This document shows positions 1-5,198 of a DNA stretch of 5,198 nucleotides, piece by piece. The translations under genes and the position numbers were made by a program. The notes beneath the pieces were generated by a model. That model saw only the letters and a program-made list of their open reading frames with translations, searched no databases and had not been told where the DNA came from. The stretch is from the NCBI GenBank assembly GCA_025060555.1, contig JANXBC010000068.1:1-5198 (forward strand), given 5' to 3'. Position 1 is the first letter of the stretch, and each line of letters opens with the position of its first letter. The stretch comes from Candidatus Bipolaricaulota bacterium (GTDB lineage: Bacteria; Bipolaricaulota; Bipolaricaulia; Bipolaricaulales; Bipolaricaulaceae).

Positions 1-405
1 GAGGGGCTCGGCCCGCCGGGCCACGGCCACCAAGGAGTAGGCGGAGACCTCCAGGGCCACCCGCCAGTCCTCCCGGCGCGTGTCCAAGAACCTCCCTGCG
101 AAGGCCTCCCGCGGGGCGAAGGCCAGGGAATGCACGAGGTAATCGAGGTGGCCCCAGGCCGCGCCGATCCCCTGGAACAGGGCATCGAGCTCCTCGTCCT
201 TGGTCACATCGGCCTGGAAGAGGAGGGCGCCGCCCAGGGCCTGGGCGAGCCTTTCCAGTTCCGGCCGGAGCCGCTCCGCCTGGTAGCTGAGGGCCAGCTC
301 CGCCCCGGCCGCCCGGAGTTTTTGGGCGATGGCGTAGGCCAGGCTCCGCTCGTTGGCCACGCCCATCACCAGGGCCTTCTTTTCGGATAAATCCAGTGCG
401 AGCAT
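1..405 (-). CDS. fabI: Enoyl-[acyl-carrier-protein] reductase (NADH), N-terminal part, runs off left edge
   Basis: FabI reduces the enoyl-ACP double bond in the last step of each elongation cycle of type II fatty-acid synthesis, in the cytoplasm with NAD(P)H. The minus strand reads 135 codons from an ATG at 405-403 without a stop. The start MLALDLSEKKALVMGVANER carries the FabI form of the nucleotide-binding turn (GVANERSLAYAIA, about residues 15-27). Further family signs are ALSYQAERLRP near 38-48, the ADVTKDEELDALF segment near 65-77, DYLVHSLAFAPRE at 88-100 and the helix with SAYSLVAVARRAEP at 121-134. The usual length is near 258 residues, so about half is here; the catalytic Tyr-x6-Lys pair lies off the edge and cannot be checked. 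The gene is richer in GC than the rest of the window (72-77% in three hand-counted 60-base lines). It diverges from everything to its right. FabI rather than FabG or another short-chain dehydrogenase is well supported by the modified glycine motif. Confidence 0.95.
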   Translation of the reverse strand, partial: MLALDLSEKKALVMGVANERSLAYAIAQKLRAAGAELALSYQAERLRPELERLAQALGGALLFQADVTKDEELDALFQGIGAAWGHLDYLVHSLAFAPREAFAGRFLDTRREDWRVALEVSAYSLVAVARRAEPL

Positions 406-418
406 GAATAGTATTTTA
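406..418 (-). promoter_or_regulatory. Candidate -10 box directly before fabI (leaderless start)
   Basis: Read on the minus strand, TAAAAT (418-413) and the overlapping TACTAT (413-408) sit 7 and 2 bases before the fabI ATG. No purine-rich Shine-Dalgarno sequence lies in the usual window. A -10 element this close would start transcription at or next to the start codon, giving a leaderless mRNA, an arrangement known to be common in Thermus/Deinococcus and some other lineages. No good -35 hexamer is seen at the matching distance. The call rests on motif and position only. Confidence 0.35.
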
Positions 419-437
419 TCACCGAAGCCGATATAAG

Positions 438-748
438 GTTTTGTTGACATCGTCTCGGCTGAGGGCGCTACTCCCCGAAGCCTAGGATTGAAACGGGAGG
501 GGCGTACGCGACGCTTTAGACAAGGCGGGAAAGAAGAGCCGGAAGGCCATGGCAAGGAGCGGAAGGCATATGCCGGCTGGAAACGGAAGAGAAGGCGTGG
601 GAAGCGTTGAAGAAGCTGCGGGAACGATAAAGGCTGGTCTGCTCTCAACTCATAGCTTGGGAGAGGTTTATGCACCTCCTTACATTTTTGTGCAACCTTC
701 ATAGCCCACACCTTACAAGCGGTTGGGCGAATGCTGAGGAGGCGGGGC
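438..748 (+). pseudogene. Decayed IS256/Mutator-type transposase fragment
   Basis: No intact frame exists, but joined reading frames recover the C-terminal half of an IS256-family transposase in the right order. Frame A (438-548) gives VLLTSS, then RLRALLPEA, two stops (TAG 483-485, TGA 489-491), then VRDALDKAGKKSRKA. This matches the family stretch with a (Y/L)PEA segment, then QRCWVH, then an R-N/D-x-L-x-K run. A frame change near 549 leads to frame B with WQGAEGICRLETEEKAW and EALKKLRER, which matches the family's I-x-x-A-E-T-x-E-x-A-x-x-A segment. After a stop (TAA 628-630) the same frame continues with AWERFMHLLTFL and a PHL segment, the counterpart of the conserved W-x-x-D...LLTF...HLRTTN block. 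Frame C then ends with RMLRRRG (728-748), like the R-R-R run after the TTN-x-x-E motif. The catalytic residues and the N-terminal half are lost and no terminal inverted repeats were found. It is non-functional. The family call is from remembered consensus features, not a database search. Confidence 0.65.
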
Positions 749-957
749 TAGGGCTGAGCCACTACACGAGCGGGGGAAGGCTGGCGGCTGCGGGGCTTTG
801 CGGAAATCCATATGGGAAGCGAACCATGTAACTCGGACACAATAGATTAAGCGCTAAGCAAGCTGAAGACCATGTTTGCAGCACCAAACGTCCGCATATA
901 CCCACGCCATAGGAGCGCTTTTTTCATGACCTAAACCCGAATAAACTTATTAAAGAG
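749..957. other. Unassigned spacer upstream of the transporter cluster
   Basis: I see no gene in this stretch. Its left part may be the remaining 3' end of the transposase relic, but I could not follow the homology past about 748. The right part must hold the promoter of the permease cluster, because the next gene upstream points the other way. Candidates are weak: TTGCAG (876-881) with TATACC (897-902) at 15-base spacing, or TATTAA (948-953) only four bases before the permease ATG, which would imply a leaderless start. A run of six T at 919-924 follows AGCGCT but lacks a compact stem. Confidence 0.4.
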
Positions 958-1923
958 ATGTTGGGCTTCTTGATCAGGCGGCTTGGAGGGGCGATTGCCA
1001 CCTGGTTTGCAGTCCTTACCCTGCTCTTCTTCCTGTTCCGCCTTCTTCCCGCCGATCCGGCCTCCCTCATCCTCGACCCCAAGATGACCCCGGAAGCGAG
1101 GGATCTCCTCCGCCGCCAGTTCGGCCTCGACCGACCACTGCATCTCCAGTACTTCCTGTACCTTGGGAATCTTTTGCAGGGGAATTTTGGCGTATCGTTT
1201 CAAACCGGAAGGCCAGTCCTGGAAACGATCGTGGAGCGGCTCCCTCCTACCCTCCTCCTTTTCACCACGGCTTCGGTGCTCTCTTTCGTCCTCGGAGCTT
1301 GGTGTGGCCGGATCATCGCTTGGCGGCGCGGAAGCCTGCTTGAAGGTGCTCTGGTCTTAGTCGGTCTTTCCCTTTACACCGTCTTCCTGCCTTGGTTCGG
1401 AATGCTCATCCTTTGGATCTTCGCCTTCCAGCTCAAACTCTTTCCGTTGGGAGGAATGCTAAGCCCCGAGGTTTGGATCGGGGAAGCTGGGGTGATCTCC
1501 AAGGCTTTAGACCTCCTTCACCACCTGGTTCTCCCGTTGGCTGTCCTCACGGCCACCATGTTCGCGGGCTCGATGCTTGTGATGCGCGCTTCTTTGTTGG
1601 AAATCCTCCCCGAACAGTACATCATGGCCGCGCGGGCTAAAGGGCTTCCGGAAAGGATCGTACGGGATAGGCACGCGGCCCGAAACGCTCTCCTTCCGCT
1701 CATCACCTCTTTCGCTTTGTCGCTCGCTTTTTCCATGGGCGGGGGAGTTCTTACAGAGACGGTGTTTTCTTGGCCAGGGCTTGGATCGGAGATTGTAAAG
1801 GCTGTGGTCAGCCAGGACTTCCCCATGGCTCAAGCAGCATTTCTGTTTTTGGCCGGTGTGGTCATCTTGGCCAACCTTATTGCTGACCTGCTGTATGGGT
1901 ACTTGGACCCCCGGGTCCGATGA
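958..1923 (+). CDS. ABC transporter permease, DppB/OppB type (peptide/nickel class)
   Basis: First of two membrane subunits of an importer for oligopeptides or similar ligands, 321 residues, the normal length of the family. The start MLGFLIRRLGGAIATWFAVL with the following LLPADPA is the classic DppB opening: one membrane helix (about 9-29), then the periplasmic loop with QFGLDRPLHLQYFLYL and GNFGVSF. Five more helices are seen near 99-120, 131-157, 187-208, 247-268 and 291-315. The ATPase-contacting EAA loop is AARAKGLPERIVRDRHAARN (224-243). TETVFSWPGLG (266-276) and the closing YGYLDPRVR (313-321) are hallmarks of the subfamily. The ATG at 958 fits the family N-terminus. Its upstream AAAGAG touches the codon and is badly spaced for a Shine-Dalgarno site, so a leaderless start is possible. 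The stop overlaps the next gene by 4 bases. The substrate cannot be told from sequence, so no dpp or opp symbol is assigned. Confidence 0.95.
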   Translation: MLGFLIRRLGGAIATWFAVLTLLFFLFRLLPADPASLILDPKMTPEARDLLRRQFGLDRPLHLQYFLYLGNLLQGNFGVSFQTGRPVLETIVERLPPTLLLFTTASVLSFVLGAWCGRIIAWRRGSLLEGALVLVGLSLYTVFLPWFGMLILWIFAFQLKLFPLGGMLSPEVWIGEAGVISKALDLLHHLVLPLAVLTATMFAGSMLVMRASLLEILPEQYIMAARAKGLPERIVRDRHAARNALLPLITSFALSLAFSMGGGVLTETVFSWPGLGSEIVKAVVSQDFPMAQAAFLFLAGVVILANLIADLLYGYLDPRVR

Positions 1924-2777
1924 GGGTTTTTTGCAAAAATAAGCTGGGCCTCCTTGGACTAGGGATTCTGGCCCTTTTTGCCGCCATGGCCGGGGTCGCC
2001 CCCCTCCTTCCCGCCTTGGATCCGATCTACCACCCAATAGAGGGGATGGACCCAAGGATCTTCACCGCAAGCCCGCCGTCCTGGCGACATCCTTTGGGCA
2101 CCGATGCCTGGGGGAGGGATCTTTTGAGCCAGCTTCTCCACGGAGCGCAGGTGGCGTTGCTGGTGGGGATTGTGGCCGCGGCCACTGCAGTGTTGATAGG
2201 AACCGGGGTTGGTCTCGTGGCCGGCTACCTCGGTGGAGGAGTGGATTTCCTGCTTATGCGCCTTGTGGACGTGCTCCTTATCCTGCCCCTTATCCCGTTG
2301 ATCATGCTTCTTTCCGCATTCCTCGGCAGGGGCATGAGCATTTGGAATGTGGTCTTGATCATCGGCCTTTTGGGTTGGCCAGGGGTAGCCCGGGTGATCC
2401 GCGCCCAGGTGCTTACGCTTCGGGCAAGGCCGTTCGTGGAAGCAGCCCGGGCCTATGGGGCAGGAGAACTGCGGATCATCGTCCGCCACATCGCGCCCGG
2501 GGTCTTGCCCCTGAGCTTCGTCTACATGAGCTTTGGCGCCAATTCAGCGGTGTTCCTCGAGGCCGCGTTGTCCTTCATCGGCTTTGGCGATCCCCGAACG
2601 ATGAGCTGGGGGATGATGCTCCAGTGGTGTTTTAAGACCGGTCACACCTTCTCCGCCCCTTACTGGATCCTCCCCCCGGGCCTGGCCATCTCCGCCTTGT
2701 GTCTAGCCTTCTACTTGATCGGCCGGGCCATGGAAGAGATAATATATCCGCAGCTGAGAGGTTGGCCAAAAGTATGA
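1920..2777 (+). CDS. ABC transporter permease, DppC/OppC type (peptide/nickel class)
   Basis: Second membrane subunit of the same importer, 285 residues. It begins inside the stop of the first permease (ATGA, 1920-1923), the usual sign of translational coupling and equal subunit supply. One helix lies at about 8-30, then the diagnostic loop HPLGTDAWGRDLLSQLLHG (58-75). Further helices are near 78-103, 112-135, 141-163, 195-222 and 247-268. The EAA loop is EAARAYGAGELRIIVRHIAP (174-193), facing a DppD/DppF-type ATPase. EAALSFIGFGDPRTMSWGMM (214-233) is the family signature. The C-terminus (GRAMEEIIYPQLRGWPKV) departs from the usual GDxLRDxLDPR ending, which is a mild oddity. The N-terminus is slightly short because the long cytoplasmic tail of many OppC proteins is missing. 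No ATPase gene follows; the next gene is the binding protein, after a short gap. Confidence 0.95.
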   Translation: MRVFCKNKLGLLGLGILALFAAMAGVAPLLPALDPIYHPIEGMDPRIFTASPPSWRHPLGTDAWGRDLLSQLLHGAQVALLVGIVAAATAVLIGTGVGLVAGYLGGGVDFLLMRLVDVLLILPLIPLIMLLSAFLGRGMSIWNVVLIIGLLGWPGVARVIRAQVLTLRARPFVEAARAYGAGELRIIVRHIAPGVLPLSFVYMSFGANSAVFLEAALSFIGFGDPRTMSWGMMLQWCFKTGHTFSAPYWILPPGLAISALCLAFYLIGRAMEEIIYPQLRGWPKV

Positions 2778-2792
2778 GCATAAAAACCTAAT

Positions 2793-2796
2793 GGGG
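2793..2796 (+). promoter_or_regulatory. Shine-Dalgarno-like GGGG that selects ATG 2802
   Basis: GGGG at 2793-2796 stands five bases before the ATG at 2802 and fits a ribosome binding site there. The in-frame GTG at 2796 would overlap this site and has nothing suitable further upstream, so the ATG is preferred. Confidence 0.5.
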
Positions 2797-2801
2797 TGGA
2801 A

Positions 2802-4463
2802 ATGAAATTGCTGCTTTTTGTATTTTTCCTTCTTTTGGCAAGCAGCCTCTATGCTCAAGAAAAAGTGATCCTTCATGTGGGGATGCAGGATGAGCCCATG
2901 ACCCTCAACCCCTTCCACGCCCGGGATGTCTGGAGCTGGAAGGTGCTCGGCCTCACCCTCGAGAGCCTTTACACCTATGACCCCGAACTTCGCCTCATCC
3001 CCTGGCTTGCCCAAGGCTGGCCGGAATACGATGAGGCCGAAGGGGTGGTCACGGTCCGGATCAGGAAAGGAATTTGCTGGTCCGACGGAACCCCATTTAC
3101 CGCCGACGATGTAGTGTTCACCGCCAAAATCATAAAACATTTCCGGTTCCCCATGCTCTATTATCGGTTCGAATTCGTAGATAGGGTAGAAAAAGTGGAC
3201 GAGCACACCCTTCGCTATCACTTGGACCGGGAATTCTTGAGGGGCCGGATGACACCGATCTTTTATTCGGACACCCTCACAACCTTTATCGTGCAGAAGG
3301 CGCAATGGGAGCCGATCTTTCGTGAGGCCCTCACCAAGAAGGACCCCCTTTCCTGGTTCTGCGCCCAGGAGCCCAAGCCATTGGCTGGGCTTGGGCCGTT
3401 CAAGCTTGAGGAATGGCGCCGGGGAAGCTATGTCCATCTTTTGGCGAACAAGTACTACCACGGAAAGGGATTAAAAGTGGCGGGAGCCACCGTCGGCCCC
3501 CATCTTGATGGCCTTTTGCTGAGGATCTACCGGACCACAGATCTTGCCGCTTTGGCTCTAAGGCGGGGCGAGATCGACTACATTTGGTGGCCGATCTATC
3601 CGGCGATCATTGAGGACCTGAAGCGGGATCCGGGGATCGAGATTTCCGTAAACCCGGACAACGGGTTCTTCTACTTGGCATTCAATCTCCGGCAAAAGCC
3701 ATTCCAAGACCTGGCCTTTCGGCAAGCGATCAACCTCCTTGTGGATCGGGAGTACATTGTGGAGAGGGTCCTGTGGGGGCGCGGGATCCCCCTTTATACA
3801 TTGGTCCCGCCGGGAAATGCGTTCTGGCATAATCCGGACGTCCCTGCTCCCGGAAAAAATCTGCCGCGGGCCGACCGAATCGCCCGGGCAAAGCAGCTTC
3901 TTTCCCAGGCTGGCTATTCCTGGAAGGATGGACGGCTCCTCCTTCCGGACGGGTCTCCGGTCCCAGACCTTGTCATCTTCACCCCGCCTGCGGATTATGA
4001 CCCACTTCGGTGGATGGCGACGATGCTTGTGGCCCGCTGGCTTTCAGAGATTGGGATCAGGGCCGTGGCCAGGCCATTGAGCTTCGCTGAGCTTGTGGAA
4101 CGCGTGTTCGACCGCCAGGACTTCCAGGCTTATGTGCTCGGTTGGGCCCTGGGGATCGACCCCGATTACCTGCGCGTCTTCTTCCACTCCCGTTATGCCG
4201 AACCCGGGGGATATAACTGTATGGGCTATGCCAACGCACGATTCGACGAGATGAGCTGGGAATCGATGCTAACGATGGACGAGGGAAAAAGGAAAGAGCT
4301 CATCTTTCGCATGCAAGAACTCCTCATGGAAGATCTCCCCTACCTCCCACTGTATGTGTTGGAGGTAGTAGAGGCGAGGAGCAAGCGATTTGTGGGCTGG
4401 AGGGACATGTTGGGAGGGATCGGAAACTATTGGAGCTTTGTAGCCCTCCGCCCAGTGAGGTGA
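2802..4463 (+). CDS. Extracytoplasmic solute-binding protein, family 5 (peptide/nickel class), of the ABC importer
   Basis: Captures the ligand in the periplasm and hands it to the two permeases encoded just upstream. It is 553 residues from the ATG at 2802, usual for SBP_bac_5 proteins. A GTG at 2796 would add two residues, but the Shine-Dalgarno site favours the ATG. Residues 1-18 form a Sec signal peptide (MKLLLFVFFLLLASSLYA), cleaved by signal peptidase I before QEK. No lipobox cysteine is present, so the protein should be free in the periplasm. The family signature is clear: RIRKGICWSDGTPFTADDVV (86-105), then GLGPFKLEEWRRGSY, YYHG, then FNLRQKPFQDLAFRQAINLL and VDREYIVERVLWGRG. The end has PYLPLYVLEVVEARSKRF. 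The N-terminal region MQDEPMTLNPFHA is typical of the lobe I start. The ligand is not predictable; oligopeptides are the default, with sugars or metal chelates also possible. The stop codon is part of the next gene's ribosome site. Confidence 0.95.
   Translation: MKLLLFVFFLLLASSLYAQEKVILHVGMQDEPMTLNPFHARDVWSWKVLGLTLESLYTYDPELRLIPWLAQGWPEYDEAEGVVTVRIRKGICWSDGTPFTADDVVFTAKIIKHFRFPMLYYRFEFVDRVEKVDEHTLRYHLDREFLRGRMTPIFYSDTLTTFIVQKAQWEPIFREALTKKDPLSWFCAQEPKPLAGLGPFKLEEWRRGSYVHLLANKYYHGKGLKVAGATVGPHLDGLLLRIYRTTDLAALALRRGEIDYIWWPIYPAIIEDLKRDPGIEISVNPDNGFFYLAFNLRQKPFQDLAFRQAINLLVDREYIVERVLWGRGIPLYTLVPPGNAFWHNPDVPAPGKNLPRADRIARAKQLLSQAGYSWKDGRLLLPDGSPVPDLVIFTPPADYDPLRWMATMLVARWLSEIGIRAVARPLSFAELVERVFDRQDFQAYVLGWALGIDPDYLRVFFHSRYAEPGGYNCMGYANARFDEMSWESMLTMDEGKRKELIFRMQELLMEDLPYLPLYVLEVVEARSKRFVGWRDMLGGIGNYWSFVALRPVR
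4457..4463 (+). promoter_or_regulatory. Strong Shine-Dalgarno GAGGTGA embedded in the stop of the binding-protein gene
   Basis: GAGGTGA is a long match to the anti-Shine-Dalgarno end of 16S rRNA and lies four bases before the ATG at 4468. Its TGA is the stop codon of the upstream gene, so ribosomes ending there sit on the next start. It is the best ribosome site in the window and fixes the start of the following gene. Confidence 0.7.
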
Positions 4464-4467
4464 GAGG

Positions 4468-5198
4468 ATGAAAAAGCTGGGGTTGATGTTGGTGATTTTG
4501 GGGGCCCTCCCCAGCGTTGGCTTTGGGGAAAGGTTGCCTTTGGGGTTTGAGGGCGTTTTTCCGGAACTCGGCTTTCTTCCCGAGGGTCTTGCGGGCAGGC
4601 CGCCCCCGATGCCCCCGCCCAAGCGGTACGATCCCCCGCCCAGAGAGTACAGGGAAGAGGAATTTGATGCCGTTTGGCTCGTTTGGCGGGAGGAGACGAA
4701 ATTCGCTGGCGATCGCACTTTTTACACCACTACGCGGGCGTTGCGGATTCAAACTGAGCGGGGGGCGGAGCGTTATTTTGAGGTGAAAATCCGTTACAAC
4801 CGCTATTGGCATGAGCTCGAGGTCCATTATGTGCGCACAGTGCTTCCCGACGGAACGGTGCTCACCCCCCCACCGGAAGCAATATTGGATTTGCCGCTTG
4901 TCCGGGAACGGGTTTATTCGGATGCACGTCAGCGACTTTATTACCTGCCCGGGGTCATGCCCGGAAGCGTCATTGAGTACAGCTACACTGTTAAAGCAAA
5001 ATTCCCGATCCCCAACGAGTTCCAGGACTGGGTGATCTTCCAGGATTGGATGCCCATCCGAAAGGCCATCTACCGCCTCACCCTGCCCCCGGATTGGCTG
5101 ATGTTCCGCGACTGGAACGTCCTGCAGACGAACGGGATCGAGGAGCTTCCCCTCGTGTTCTATGTGGACGGGGATACCTACGTCTGGGAACTGGAGCG
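4468..5198 (+). CDS. Secreted DUF3857-type protein (probable transglutaminase-like), N-terminal part, runs off right edge
   Basis: The frame stays open for 243 codons to the edge. Residues 1-20 (MKKLGLMLVILGALPSVGFG) look like a Sec signal peptide with cleavage before ERLP, without a lipobox. A proline-rich linker follows (about 44-58, including RPPPMPPPKRYDPPP). From about 66 the sequence fits DUF3857, a beta-rich domain of exported proteins. It contains a basic/aromatic strand region (YFEVKIRYNRYWHELEVHYV, 103-122), the LPDGTVL turn (126-132) and then YYLPGVMPGSVIEYSYTV (158-175), the family's (L)PGV-x-x-GS-x-IE-Y core. In known relatives DUF3857 is usually followed by a papain-fold transglutaminase core with a Cys-His-Asp triad. 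That part is outside the window, so catalysis cannot be judged. The start is set by the Shine-Dalgarno site at 4457. The gene follows the binding-protein gene with 4 bases between stop and start, so it is almost certainly in the same transcript. The substrate is unknown; a role on extracytoplasmic peptides or proteins is inference. Confidence 0.8.
   Translation, partial: MKKLGLMLVILGALPSVGFGERLPLGFEGVFPELGFLPEGLAGRPPPMPPPKRYDPPPREYREEEFDAVWLVWREETKFAGDRTFYTTTRALRIQTERGAERYFEVKIRYNRYWHELEVHYVRTVLPDGTVLTPPPEAILDLPLVRERVYSDARQRLYYLPGVMPGSVIEYSYTVKAKFPIPNEFQDWVIFQDWMPIRKAIYRLTLPPDWLMFRDWNVLQTNGIEELPLVFYVDGDTYVWELE

Noticed and set aside
130..390. 86-residue plus-strand open frame
   Set aside because: It lies wholly antisense to fabI, whose protein matches are clear; it is a by-product of high GC.
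444..449. Perfect TTGACA on the plus strand as a -35 box
   Set aside because: No acceptable -10 hexamer follows at 15-19 bases (GCTACT is a poor match), and it falls inside the transposase relic.
484..494. AGGATTGAAAC, the same as the 3' end of many CRISPR repeats
   Set aside because: There is only one copy, with no second repeat or regular spacer. The bases are explained by the decayed transposase frame, in which they contain one of the stops.
517..630. A small intact gene ending in EALKKLRER
   Set aside because: There is no suitable start codon or ribosome site after the stop at 517-519, and the residues continue the transposase homology of the neighbouring frames.
849..924. Rho-independent terminator formed by AAGCGCT/AGCGCTT and the T run
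   Set aside because: The arms are separated by 58 bases, the stem is only 7 pairs, and no gene ending here needs it.
1507..2055. 182-residue minus-strand open frame (and similar ones at 1959-2489, 2703-3461 and 4324-4827)
   Set aside because: They lie opposite well-supported genes, have no recognisable domains and are rich in His, Pro, Gly and Arg, as expected of shadow frames.
2796..2798. GTG as the start of the binding-protein gene
   Set aside because: It overlaps the only plausible ribosome site, and the ATG six bases later has proper spacing and a standard signal-peptide start.

Overview
The window is ordinary bacterial chromosome, about 55-60% GC over most of its length. It holds the 5' part of a fatty-acid synthesis gene (fabI) on the minus strand. 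A 552-base spacer without an intact gene follows, and then a tightly packed plus-strand cluster that runs off the right edge. The FabI N-terminus resembles the Thermus-type protein. Two genes appear to lack a normal ribosome binding site, and the solute-binding protein has a plain Sec signal without a lipobox. Together these suggest a thermophilic diderm bacterium, perhaps a deep-branching lineage such as Bipolaricaulota (OP1) or a Thermus relative. That assignment is inference with low confidence.

Layout. Positions 1-405 (minus) encode the first 135 residues of enoyl-ACP reductase, with an apparently leaderless promoter. Positions 438-748 (plus) hold a decayed transposase of the IS256/Mutator type. 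It can be read only by joining three frames and passing three stop codons, so a simple ORF scan misses it. Positions 749-957 are unassigned and should contain the promoter of the downstream cluster. Positions 958-1923 and 1920-2777 encode the two membrane permeases of a peptide/nickel-class (Dpp/Opp) ABC importer, joined by a 4-base ATGA overlap. Positions 2802-4463 encode the cognate family 5 solute-binding protein. From 4468 to the edge lies a secreted DUF3857-type protein, which in known families usually continues into a transglutaminase-like domain.

How they fit. The two permeases form the channel and the binding protein delivers an oligopeptide or similar ligand to it in the periplasm. 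No ATPase gene (DppD/DppF type) is present, and fabI and the transposase relic occupy the space upstream, so the ATPases must lie beyond the right edge or elsewhere in the genome. The DUF3857 gene is translationally linked to the importer and may act on extracytoplasmic peptides or proteins, but this is only a hypothesis. I found no clearly new system. The most notable discoveries are the transposase relic and the unusual composition of the importer cluster.
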